Program-made: the position numbers and the translations under genes
Part shown: one piece after another, positions 21,694 through 30,526 of the stretch
How positions within the stretch are numbered: position 1 is the stretch's first letter
Layout of the letters: every line of letters starts with the position of its first letter
Source of the DNA: Massilia frigida
GTDB lineage: Bacteria > Pseudomonadota > Gammaproteobacteria > Burkholderiales > Burkholderiaceae_D
DNA: 64,000 bases
Assembly: GCF_011682175.1 (NCBI RefSeq)
Contig: NZ_WHJG01000006.1
Location: 186,001-250,000 of the forward strand
Reading direction: 5' to 3'
The notes under the pieces: generated by a model
What the model was told of the DNA's origin: nothing
What the model saw: only the letters and a program-made list of their open reading frames with translations
Databases searched by the model: none

Positions 21694-22581
21694 ATGATGC
21701 ATCTCAGCGCCGCGCTGGTGACGACCTACGGTCTGCTTGCGCTTGCCGTTTGTTCGGTGTGGCTGGCCCCGCTGACCCTGCGTTCCGGACTGGCGCTGCC
21801 GCCGTGGCTGTGCATGCTGACGCTGGCCTGCGCGAGCGGCGTGGCGACCGGCCTGCTGTCCCTGCCAGCCATCGCCGCACTGCTGGCGCTGGGCGCGCTG
21901 GCGTACGCCGCGCGGCGCAGCAAGAGCGGGCCGCTGCACGTGCTGCTGATGGTGGCGATGGGGTGCATGCTGCTGGCCATGTCGATGCACCGTTTTCCGG
22001 GCTTCGTCAATCCGCCGCTGGTGTCGGACCTGGTGATCAGCGCGGCGGCGGCGCCGGTGACGCAACGGCTCAATTTCGATACCGCCGCCGCCGGACTGAT
22101 CCTGTTCGCGCTGTTTTGCGTGCCGGCCCGTACCCGCGAGCAATGGCGCGAGGTGGGGCGGCATTCCTGGATCATCCTCGGCACGCCGCTGATCGTGCTG
22201 CCGGTCGGCTTGCTGGCGGGCTATGTCGATGTCGACCTCAAGCTGTCCGCGTACACGCTGTGGTTCATCGCGATCAATCTGCTGTTTACCTGCGTGACCG
22301 AGGAAGCGTTCTTCCGCGGCTTCATCCAGGAGCAGCTGACGCGCGCCATGCGCCGCTGGAAGGCCGGGCCGACGATCGCCCTGTGCGTGGCGGCGCTCCT
22401 GTTCGGGCTTGCGCATGCGCGCGGCGGGGCGCTGCTGGCTGGCCTGGCGGCCCTGGCGGGGCTGGGCTACGGATATGCCTACTTGCGCTCGAAGCGCATC
22501 GAAACGGCCATCCTGACCCACCTGGCGCTCAACAGCATCCACTTCATCGCGTTCACCTATCCACGCCTGGGCGCGGCCTGA
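21694..22581 (+). CDS. CPBP (CAAX/Abi) family intramembrane protease
   Basis: 295-aa protein with about eight hydrophobic helices. It carries the CPBP catalytic motifs: TEEAFFRGF (the EE-x3-R motif), FGLAHARGG, and HLALNSIHF near the C terminus. Such proteins are glutamate-type intramembrane proteases; roles range from prenyl-protein processing to bacteriocin self-protection, and nothing here identifies the substrate. The frame is open upstream, but MMHLS at 21694, with GGAG 9 bases before it, is the most natural start. Confidence 0.88.
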   Translation: MMHLSAALVTTYGLLALAVCSVWLAPLTLRSGLALPPWLCMLTLACASGVATGLLSLPAIAALLALGALAYAARRSKSGPLHVLLMVAMGCMLLAMSMHRFPGFVNPPLVSDLVISAAAAPVTQRLNFDTAAAGLILFALFCVPARTREQWREVGRHSWIILGTPLIVLPVGLLAGYVDVDLKLSAYTLWFIAINLLFTCVTEEAFFRGFIQEQLTRAMRRWKAGPTIALCVAALLFGLAHARGGALLAGLAALAGLGYGYAYLRSKRIETAILTHLALNSIHFIAFTYPRLGAA

Positions 22582-22584
22582 GGC

Positions 22585-22606
22585 GGCGCCAGCGTAGCCT
22601 GGCGCC
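22585..22606 (+). terminator. Hairpin after the CPBP protease gene
   Basis: GGCGCCAG (22585-22592) and CTGGCGCC (22599-22606) form a perfect 8-bp stem with a 6-base loop, starting 4 bases past the stop codon. No T-run follows directly, so it is a candidate factor-assisted terminator rather than a canonical one. Confidence 0.45.
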
Positions 22607-22730
22607 CGCTTCCTCATGAATCAATCCGCAATTTTGTTGTTGCGATAATGATTTGTAGGTGGCAATATGCTTGCTCAGCGGCTACAGATTCCTCTGTCGC
22701 GCCGCGATCTCATTCAATAAGGATAATTTC

Positions 22731-23420
22731 ATGAAACATTACAGCGCCGAATTTCTCGGAACCTTTTGGCTCGTGCTTGGCGGTTGCGGCAGTGCCGTGC
22801 TGGCGGCGGCATTTCCGGGCGTCGGCATCGGCTTGCATGGCGTCTCGCTGGCCTTCGGCCTGACGGTGCTCACCATGGCGTATGCGATCGGCCATATCTC
22901 GGGCTGCCACCTGAACCCGGCGGTATCGATCGGCTTGTGGGCGGGCGGACGCTTTCCGGCGTCGAAACTGTTGCCGTACATTGTAGCGCAGGTGATCGGC
23001 GCCATCGCCGCCGCTGGCGTGCTGTACGTTATCGCCAGCGGCGCCGCCGGCTTTGACGTGAGCAAGGGTTTCGCGTCCAACGGCTACGGCGACCATTCGC
23101 CGGGCGGCTACTCGCTGCTGGCGGCGCTGGTCACGGAAGTGGTCATGACGATGTTCTTCCTGATCGTGATCCTGGGCGCGACCGACAAGCGCGCGCCGGC
23201 CGGCTTCGCGCCGCTGCCGATCGGGCTGGCACTGACCCTGATCCACCTGATCAGCATTCCGGTCACCAACACCTCGGTCAACCCGGCGCGCAGCACCGGC
23301 GTGGCGCTGTTCGCGGGCGATTGGGCCATCGGCCAGCTGTGGCTGTTCTGGGTCGCGCCTATCGTTGGCGCGCTGCTGGGCGCGCTGGCCTACCGCTTCA
23401 TCGCCAGCGAAGACAAGTAA
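22731..23420 (+). CDS. aqpZ: Aquaporin Z
   Basis: 229-aa water channel of the inner membrane. Six membrane helices and both NPA half-helix motifs are present (NPA at 62-64 and 184-186). The selectivity-filter residues of a water-specific AqpZ are visible: F42, H172 and R187. The start is preceded by AAGGATAATTTC. It faces the Tc toxin operon tail to tail, with a strong hairpin between them. No partner genes are evident. Confidence 0.96.
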   Translation: MKHYSAEFLGTFWLVLGGCGSAVLAAAFPGVGIGLHGVSLAFGLTVLTMAYAIGHISGCHLNPAVSIGLWAGGRFPASKLLPYIVAQVIGAIAAAGVLYVIASGAAGFDVSKGFASNGYGDHSPGGYSLLAALVTEVVMTMFFLIVILGATDKRAPAGFAPLPIGLALTLIHLISIPVTNTSVNPARSTGVALFAGDWAIGQLWLFWVAPIVGALLGALAYRFIASEDK

Positions 23421-23439
23421 AGCCGGCACGACGCGCCAA

Positions 23440-23469
23440 TCCGGCGTGGCTCATGTCAGCCACGCCGGA
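23440..23469. terminator. 12-bp inverted repeat between aqpZ and the TcA gene (likely bidirectional terminator)
   Basis: TCCGGCGTGGCT (23440-23451) pairs perfectly with AGCCACGCCGGA (23458-23469) around a 6-base loop. It lies 20 bp after aqpZ and spans the TcA stop codon (23451-23453). Neither side has a strong T-run. The stem is long enough to protect or end both converging transcripts. Confidence 0.6.
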
Positions 23470-26400
23470 CGCAGTCCGGACGCGGTAAAGACGAGGATAA
23501 TGTCGTCCACGTTCGCCTCCTGGAACGATTCGCTGAGCGAAAAGCTCGAAAATTGATCGGTCGTTAGCGTAAATTTCCACAAGGCGCCTGTTCCTGCCGC
23601 TCCCCTCAACACGCTCCAGCTCGGTGTACCGGATTGCGTCGAACTGGCGAGCCCATGGATCAAGGCGGCCGCTGCACCCGTGGTCGGGGCCGCGCCCCCG
23701 GAAGGCGTCAACGCCGGCGCAACGAAGGCCGCCGGATAGCTGCCGTCCTTCAAGTGCATCGACAGCGCCACTTCATCGATCTGGAGATCGGACAGCCCTG
23801 CGGGAAACGATCGCGCATCCATATGGAGATCGATCTCGTACACGCCCGCACGCGAGGGATTGGACAGCTGATACCAGACGTCGGGCAGGTCGCGCCGCAC
23901 GCTATAGGTCAGATCGCCGCTCCAACGGCGCGGCAACTTCTTGATTACCCGGTCACGCAGTTCGTAGCTCATCAGCGCACTGTAATCAACGGTCAGCACC
24001 ACTTCGGCAAGCGTATCGAAAGCGAAGGGATTCGCGGCCGGTGGCAGTTCGAAGTACCAGGTCGTGTCCACGCCCGTTCCCTCGAAGGGGTATAGCATGT
24101 CCGGCTGGGCATCGAGTTCGAATACACCCGTGGCGGCCACGGGCGACGTCAGCGCGACGCTCTGGGGATCCTGGCGCACCACGACGGTCGGAAAGCCCGG
24201 CTCGGCGGTGACGACGCGCGACAGGCCGCCGTTGGTCAAGGTGGCGCGGATGCCCTGGCCTGGCGGGATGAGCGCGGCAACCGAGATGCGTGCACGCTTG
24301 AGCAAGCGCATATAGTGCCCCGGGAAGCCTTCATCGAACCATTGCATCGGTGTGGAAATGGTCAACACACCGGTACGCCGGAATTCCTCGAATTCAAGGG
24401 GCATCAGGCGGGAAAGCGAAAAACTCTGGCTCAGGTTTAGCAAGCGGCGTTCGGAACTGAAGGCTTGCTGGTCGAGCGTGTAGAGGTCTTGCAACAGCCG
24501 GGTCGACCCGCCGATCCCGCGCCGGTCCGGTGTGGCGCTGCCATCCGCCCCACCCGATGCTTCCGATGCAGATAACCAATAGTCTGACTTGATCTGACGC
24601 ACAGGCGTTTCCTGGCGTTCGAAGGCGAGTTGCAGTTCGGCCTGTTGTGCGGTACTGGCTGCCGTACGCAGGAAAAATGCATAGGTCTCGGCCAGCACCC
24701 CGGTCAGCCATTGGTAGAATTCGACGCTGGTAAATTTGTTATTGAGAAATGCCAGCATCTGGCGCGATTGGGTCAACTGGGTACGGGCGATCAGCGACTC
24801 TTGCACGGCGATGGCAATGCGATCGTCCGCGGCCACGAGCTGCTGCGTACCAATCATCACATCCTGCCTGGACAAGTCGTGTTGCAGCTGCCATTCCTGG
24901 GCCCTGCGCTCGTGCGAGGCGAGGATGCCGTTCAACTGGCTTCTGGTTTCCTGGTCAATCAGGAACCCCTGGGCTACCGCCTTGCCGGCGGCCGCAGCCG
25001 CGATGGTGACACCGAGTGCCATTTTGGCACCCGCCGATAGCACAGTCTCGATCAGGCCGGCCGCCACTTGTATCGCTTGCGTGCCACTCATGACCGCATC
25101 GGCAATATTCATGACCTGACGGCTCGTGCTCGACTCTTGAATATACTTCATTTGCAATCGTTCATGCTCGCTCGTGCCGGCGGCAAGCCAGCTTTGGTAC
25201 CGATCGGTCTGCATTTGCGAACGGCCTTGTTGCAGCTGCGCCAAAACCTTTCCTGTCCGGGCATCGTCCTCGCCTAACTGGCGCAGCGTGACGGTTTGTC
25301 CGGCGATTTCGGAAATGAAATTCTCGCGCATGAGTTTTTCGGCTTCCGCCTCGCCTTTTTCCATGACGGACAAATAGTGCGACTCGAACTGCTGGGCCTG
25401 TGCGGCCAATTGCCTGGCACGCTCCATCAATATCTTGAAGCGGTACGGTGTCGGCCTGGTCAGGCTCGATGCCGCGCCCGCATTCGGGCCCCGGGTCAGG
25501 TCCGGCGCCAAGGGTGTGCCTGAAAAACTCAAGCCGCGCCGCAATTTGCGTAAAGCGACATCGACGTGCGCCCGTTGTGCCGCCACGACCGGATTGGGCA
25601 GATAGGCCTGTTCCGGCCGCACCGGTTTCAGGTCGCGCAGTTCATCGAAGGCGAGCACTTGCCTGGCTTCCAGGTAGATCGACAGTGCCTTGTTGCGCGC
25701 GTCTTTGGTTCCTGCCGCATACTCGCCGTCCGCTTGCGCCAGCAGGCAGTGGGCGATCTGGGTGATCGTATGGCGCGTGTACGGATTGCCCCAGATGCGC
25801 TGGCCATTGTCGTCCGTCCGCAAGGCGACCGCATGCGGGTCGGTCAGTTCCAGGGTCCAGCGGTCATCGAAGAAGGGGGCCGGGGCTTGATGATCGTGTT
25901 CGCTCCTGAGCAAGGCGGCGCGCTTGCGTGCGGCTCCCGCCCGGCTCGCATCGAACACTTGCCGGTAGGTGTCGAGGGCGGAGGCATACAGTCCCGCCCT
26001 TTGCAGCGCGAGGCCGATTGCCATCGGCGCAAAATACTCGGCCTCGTCGCCGCCGAGCGCATTGCGTGCAAGGGTAAAGGCGGCCGGCGGCCTGGCCAGG
26101 CTGCCCGACGACAGCGGCTGCATGTTGCGCAATTCAGTTTGAAATGTTTCGAACGCGGCCGATCGTCCTTTCCTCAGCTCCGGGAACAAGAGATTTTCCG
26201 GATACAGATAGCTCAGCACTGCGGCGCGCCAGTGTCCATAGTTGCCCAGCCACTGCCATTCATCGTCGAATTGCTCGCGGTATTCGGGCTTGATGGTCCA
26301 GCGCCCGGCCACGTGACTTGCTTCGTACCATGCATGGCGAATGCCATTGATGAGTGTTTGCAAGCTGAGCGTCGCCTGTTCGAGCGGCGTGACCAAGGTG

Positions 26401-29384
26401 GCACTGGTCGCGGCAAAATCGACCAGCCAGCGTTCGGTCAACTGATCCATGCGTTGGGTTGCGAAAGGCAGCGCCGCGATCCCGAGCAAATCGTCGCGCA
26501 GCGAGGGCAGCGTGATGCGCTGCACCTCGCCCACCGAGCGTTCTTGCGCATCCCGGATGGTTTGCCAGGCCCGCAGCCTGCCGCCCAGGCGCCGCTCGAT
26601 GGCGGTTCTTTGCAGTGCGTTGCCGCGCCAGGGCAAGAAGCCGGACTTGTAGGAGCCGGGATGCCAGGCCGCCGCCGTTGTCGCGGTGGGCCAGAGGCGC
26701 GATCCGAGGGCCGTCTCCGCCTGTTTCCAGGGCGTGTAGCGGGTACGCACTTTCCATAATTGCGTGAGCAAATGGGCAAAGTCATTGCGTTCTTGCGGGC
26801 CAAGCGCGACAGTGAGCTGGTCGATGTACGCCAGCAGGCGCCGGAACATCTTGTGATCGAGGTGGAAATGCGCGAGTTCGGCGCCAATCGGTATCCCTGC
26901 TTTTTCCGCAATCGACAAGGCCTGTAATTTGCTCAGTTCGTCGCGCGAATAGACTTTGTCGAGCGCGGCAGCGGCCGACCCGGCGCCGAGCAGTGCAGCG
27001 AAGGCATCGAACTGCACCGTCAATTCCGTGCTGCGCGCGCGTAGCAGGGCTGACCAATCGAGCGCGGCAGGGGCGAGGTCCGCCATCTCCACCAGATCCG
27101 GATCGAGTTCCGGCGGCATGGCTTGCCGCGCGTCTTCCTGCGACCATCGATAGCTCAGATTGAAGCGCTGTGCCGACACGATCCCGGTGAAGTCGATGGG
27201 CAATTCCGACGGAAACTCTGGCGTGTAGGTAAGAGGCAATCCGAAGGCGCCTGCCAGCCACGGCTCGAACATGGTCGAGCCCGGTGGATAAGTGGGCATG
27301 ATGGTGGCCAGGTTGTCCCCGCTGGCGACCGGCGTGAGCAGTCCCAGGCGTTCGGCCAGGGCATGGCGCTGGGCGCCGGACAAGGCACCCAGTCCGCGCA
27401 GCTCTTCCAGCGAGGTACCCAGTCCGAGCAGCAAGGCCTCGTAGGCGGCTTCATGGTAGTCGGCAATCGGCGTTGCCGTCATGCCGAGGCGGCGATTCAA
27501 GGCCAGTTGTTCCACGTCTTCCGGCTGCAATGCATAGCCGTACAAGCGAAGTTCCGCGAATCCGCCCAGGTAGCTATTCGAGTAGGGACTCTTGCCGATA
27601 ATGAGGGGATCGGTATTGGCCACGACACTGCCCGCCAGTGTCACCTCGGCGTCCAGTTTGCCATCGATGTACAGCTTGAGTTGCCCGCCTGATTTTACAT
27701 AGGCAAGATGCGACCAGCGCTGGACCGGCAAGGTGCTTGCGGAGGCGCCGCCATCGTCCACATTGCCCGTTGTTGAAATACGAAAGTACACGGTATTCGA
27801 GTCGGGCATGAGCCACAGGCTGAAGGTGCGGTTCACATCCGTGGGCCATACTGGTTCATGCCCTTTGTACAGGATCTGGCGCCACGTGCCGTTGCCGGTA
27901 TCGTTCGGATATACCCAGCACGAGAGCGTGAAATCGCGCTCGTCGCGGCCGACTTCGAGCACCGGGCGGTGCGCGATCTGGGCGTACGATTCGCCGTCGA
28001 GCACCATGGCGCCCTCCATGTCGGTGCCTGGGGCGCCAACCATCCGGGCCACCACGTCGGCATAACGGCCGCTACCGTGATAGCCACCGTTCAGGTCGAA
28101 GCGTCCGGCCCGGTCGCGTACGCCGTCGGGTGCCTGCTGCGCCAGTTCCGAAAACGTCCAGCGTCCGATCAGGCTGGCCGTGTCGGCGGATTTGACATCC
28201 CGCAAGATCTGCACTGGCGTCAGCAGGTCGGAGACGGGCCGCCCGGCGGCGACCGAACCCGGTTGCGCGAGCTCGCCGAATGGCTGCCGAAATTCGCGCG
28301 TCAGATCGACGGCGCTTGCCGCGCCTGCGTTTGGGGTATCGCCGGTCAGCAGATGGCTGCGCGCGAAGCGCAGCAGTTCGTTGAGATAGGCTGAAGGGCT
28401 GAGCAACTCGTCGATCGACTTCGGCAGATACGAGGACACCACCTCGAACTGGCGTACCGCGATGCGCGCGCGCGTGTTACCCACCCCATCGGCCGCCGTC
28501 ATGGTCAGCTCGTACTGGCCATAGCTGGCCACGCTCAGCTCGAAAACCCAGGCGCCGCCGGCGACGTTGACCGGCACGTCGGTTTGTCCGGCGAACGAGT
28601 AGGTCAGCGTACCGTCCTTGTAGCCGCTTTGCGGATCGCTCACGGTGCCACGCACCGCCAGGGTCAATGGCAGTTGCCCCACCACGATTACCTGGTCTTC
28701 AGCCGGTTCGGTGATCGCGATGGCCGGATCGGTGAAGTCGCGCGTCTGGAAGTTGAATTGGGTGGTGGTGGTGACACCGAAGAAATCCGTGTCGTCGACC
28801 AGGATGGCCGGCCCCATGGGTGCGTATTTTCCCGGAAGGAAGGACGAGAAGGCGAGGGCGGCCAAGGGCGTACCCGGAGAACCTGTCTGGCGCGGCAAAA
28901 GATCGCCTTGCGCGCGAAGCTGCACGCCGATCGCGCGTGTGGGACTGCGCGGCAAGACCTCGATCTGCAAATGACGGCCGCCTTCCGGCAAGTCGATCAG
29001 TTGATTGCCGCTTGCGTCCAGGCCTTCCAGCTTGAGCGCGAGCGGCACCCGCAGGTTCGGTGCGATATTGAACGCGACGCTCTCCAGCACCTCGGCCTGG
29101 TCGAGCAGGGACACATCCGCATGGCCGGGCTTGCAAGAGGAAAAAGTAATTTTCCAGTCGCCGTTGTGATCGGTCCTTGTATTGCCTGTCTGATCGGGCG
29201 TATTCGCTTGCTTCAGCGTGACGGACAGCGGCGCGTTTCTGTAAGGGACCTCGATCGTATGCGTCGCCCCATGGCTGTTCTCGGTCTCGATCACCTCGAA
29301 CCAGCGACCCGCGCAAAACAAGCCATTTCCTTGCGCCGGACCCGCGACGAGCTGCCCGGCGGTGGGTGTTGCGATGAATGCCAT
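23451..29384 (-). CDS. Tc toxin TcA-like subunit (pore/adhesion component)
   Basis: 1977-aa protein of the insecticidal toxin-complex A class, which forms the pentameric pore that injects the TcB-TcC cocoon's cargo. Regions in order: an unusual N-terminal beta-rich part with Ig-like segments (about 40-110 and 220-315); a TcA-type helical segment SSYLPKSIDELLSPSAYLNELL cut here as residues about 317-338; a LamG/concanavalin-like domain (about 405-640); a long helical shell (about 680-1350); an alpha-helical coiled pore region with a small-residue stretch (about 1450-1530); and the TcB-binding C terminus (from about 1640, including MPLEFEEFRRTGVLTISTP). Usual TcA proteins are near 2500 aa, so this is a short version. 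The start has AAAGGAGACAGC upstream. It follows the TcB-TcC gene by 215 bp. Confidence 0.88.
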   Translation of the reverse strand: MAFIATPTAGQLVAGPAQGNGLFCAGRWFEVIETENSHGATHTIEVPYRNAPLSVTLKQANTPDQTGNTRTDHNGDWKITFSSCKPGHADVSLLDQAEVLESVAFNIAPNLRVPLALKLEGLDASGNQLIDLPEGGRHLQIEVLPRSPTRAIGVQLRAQGDLLPRQTGSPGTPLAALAFSSFLPGKYAPMGPAILVDDTDFFGVTTTTQFNFQTRDFTDPAIAITEPAEDQVIVVGQLPLTLAVRGTVSDPQSGYKDGTLTYSFAGQTDVPVNVAGGAWVFELSVASYGQYELTMTAADGVGNTRARIAVRQFEVVSSYLPKSIDELLSPSAYLNELLRFARSHLLTGDTPNAGAASAVDLTREFRQPFGELAQPGSVAAGRPVSDLLTPVQILRDVKSADTASLIGRWTFSELAQQAPDGVRDRAGRFDLNGGYHGSGRYADVVARMVGAPGTDMEGAMVLDGESYAQIAHRPVLEVGRDERDFTLSCWVYPNDTGNGTWRQILYKGHEPVWPTDVNRTFSLWLMPDSNTVYFRISTTGNVDDGGASASTLPVQRWSHLAYVKSGGQLKLYIDGKLDAEVTLAGSVVANTDPLIIGKSPYSNSYLGGFAELRLYGYALQPEDVEQLALNRRLGMTATPIADYHEAAYEALLLGLGTSLEELRGLGALSGAQRHALAERLGLLTPVASGDNLATIMPTYPPGSTMFEPWLAGAFGLPLTYTPEFPSELPIDFTGIVSAQRFNLSYRWSQEDARQAMPPELDPDLVEMADLAPAALDWSALLRARSTELTVQFDAFAALLGAGSAAAALDKVYSRDELSKLQALSIAEKAGIPIGAELAHFHLDHKMFRRLLAYIDQLTVALGPQERNDFAHLLTQLWKVRTRYTPWKQAETALGSRLWPTATTAAAWHPGSYKSGFLPWRGNALQRTAIERRLGGRLRAWQTIRDAQERSVGEVQRITLPSLRDDLLGIAALPFATQRMDQLTERWLVDFAATSATLVTPLEQATLSLQTLINGIRHAWYEASHVAGRWTIKPEYREQFDDEWQWLGNYGHWRAAVLSYLYPENLLFPELRKGRSAAFETFQTELRNMQPLSSGSLARPPAAFTLARNALGGDEAEYFAPMAIGLALQRAGLYASALDTYRQVFDASRAGAARKRAALLRSEHDHQAPAPFFDDRWTLELTDPHAVALRTDDNGQRIWGNPYTRHTITQIAHCLLAQADGEYAAGTKDARNKALSIYLEARQVLAFDELRDLKPVRPEQAYLPNPVVAAQRAHVDVALRKLRRGLSFSGTPLAPDLTRGPNAGAASSLTRPTPYRFKILMERARQLAAQAQQFESHYLSVMEKGEAEAEKLMRENFISEIAGQTVTLRQLGEDDARTGKVLAQLQQGRSQMQTDRYQSWLAAGTSEHERLQMKYIQESSTSRQVMNIADAVMSGTQAIQVAAGLIETVLSAGAKMALGVTIAAAAAGKAVAQGFLIDQETRSQLNGILASHERRAQEWQLQHDLSRQDVMIGTQQLVAADDRIAIAVQESLIARTQLTQSRQMLAFLNNKFTSVEFYQWLTGVLAETYAFFLRTAASTAQQAELQLAFERQETPVRQIKSDYWLSASEASGGADGSATPDRRGIGGSTRLLQDLYTLDQQAFSSERRLLNLSQSFSLSRLMPLEFEEFRRTGVLTISTPMQWFDEGFPGHYMRLLKRARISVAALIPPGQGIRATLTNGGLSRVVTAEPGFPTVVVRQDPQSVALTSPVAATGVFELDAQPDMLYPFEGTGVDTTWYFELPPAANPFAFDTLAEVVLTVDYSALMSYELRDRVIKKLPRRWSGDLTYSVRRDLPDVWYQLSNPSRAGVYEIDLHMDARSFPAGLSDLQIDEVALSMHLKDGSYPAAFVAPALTPSGGAAPTTGAAAALIHGLASSTQSGTPSWSVLRGAAGTGALWKFTLTTDQFSSFSLSESFQEANVDDIILVFTASGLRPAWLT

Positions 29385-29599
29385 GCTGTCTCCTTTGTTC
29401 GACGCTTCGATCCGGGCGGCGTTCCGGCTATCCGGGAGCGCATCGCGGCGGACGTGCCGCCGCGTCTATCCGGATTCAACATCGGTTTCTTCGTTCATTT
29501 GTCACGAACAAACAGCCTTTACCCCCGGTCCAGATCGCACTGCCTTGACGCCCTATTGCGGCCGTGGCATTCACCAGGCCGGCGCACCTGCCACCCTGG

Positions 29600-30526
29600 T
29601 CATGGTTGGAATACGCCGCGCATGCCATCGACCGCGCCCGACTCGATTCCCGCTTGCGCCGCTTTCCCGCCTATCCATGCCGCCGCGCCGCCCACCGCCA
29701 GGCCGACGAAAAAGCCCAAGGCGGCGCCGCCCGGACCCGCCGCGCCACCCAGCAGCGTCCCTTTGATCGCAAAGGAAAAGACCACGCCCGCAGCCAGGCC
29801 GGCGCCCCAGGCACCGGCTTGCCTGATCGCTTCATCCTCAAGAGGCCTCTGCGAACCGGTTTGCACCGACTCGGCGTAGGCCGCATCGAATGACAATTTC
29901 GTTTGAATCAGGGCCACGACGGTCATGGTGATGCCAGCCATTGACAGCGTCGCGCCCAGATTGGCCTGGCCACGCGGCCCGCGCAGCGATCTGGATACTT
30001 TCAAGGAATCATCATGCTTGACCGCATCGGCAAATTGGTCTCCCGCCGTGACATTGGCCTGGTATCTGGACCTGGTCGTCTCGTTGAGCCTCAGATTGTC
30101 GCCCGATAAAACCACTTCCGGTATCACTTCACCGGCCTTGGCGCCTTCGATCGCATGGTAGGCGGTGGAAGGATCCAAGGTGGCGTTGGCGCGGGCGGCG
30201 CGGATGTTCGTTACCAGCTGGCCGTAGTCGTTTTTTGCCGCACTGTCGAATGAGCTGATCCCCGCACCTGTTTCTTTTCCGCGAAAGGACTTCGACGTTC
30301 CAGTGCGCTCAGGCGCTTGCGAATGCTTGACTTCGCCCATGACGTTGACAGCGGCCTTGTCTTTTCCCACCACAAGGTGGGTATCGACACCGTTTTCCGT
30401 CAGACATTTTCCCTGTGGCGTGATGTCCGTGGTCGGTGCGACCTTTGAATACTTCTTCACCAAAATTTCAGTACCGGCTCGCTCGGCGGTAACGGCAGCT
30501 TCCACATTGACGTCGCCGGCCGCGTA
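29600..30526 (-). other. Variable C-terminal effector region of the TcB-TcC protein
   Basis: Codes for the last 308 residues (about 2177-2484), after the Rhs core ends at SDANG. The first ~160 residues show a PD-(D/E)xK-like spacing: an aspartate in NGVDTHLVV (tail residue 48), GEVKHS (E65 and K67 of the tail) and a downstream glutamine in YGQLVTNIR (Q103). The last ~120 residues are hydrophobic and glycine-rich (MAGITMTVVALI; GAGLAAGVVF to GGAAAWIGGKAA) and look like membrane-inserting or glycine-zipper helices. A nuclease-type effector is an inference from motif spacing only; a membrane-acting toxin is the main alternative. Confidence 0.5.
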
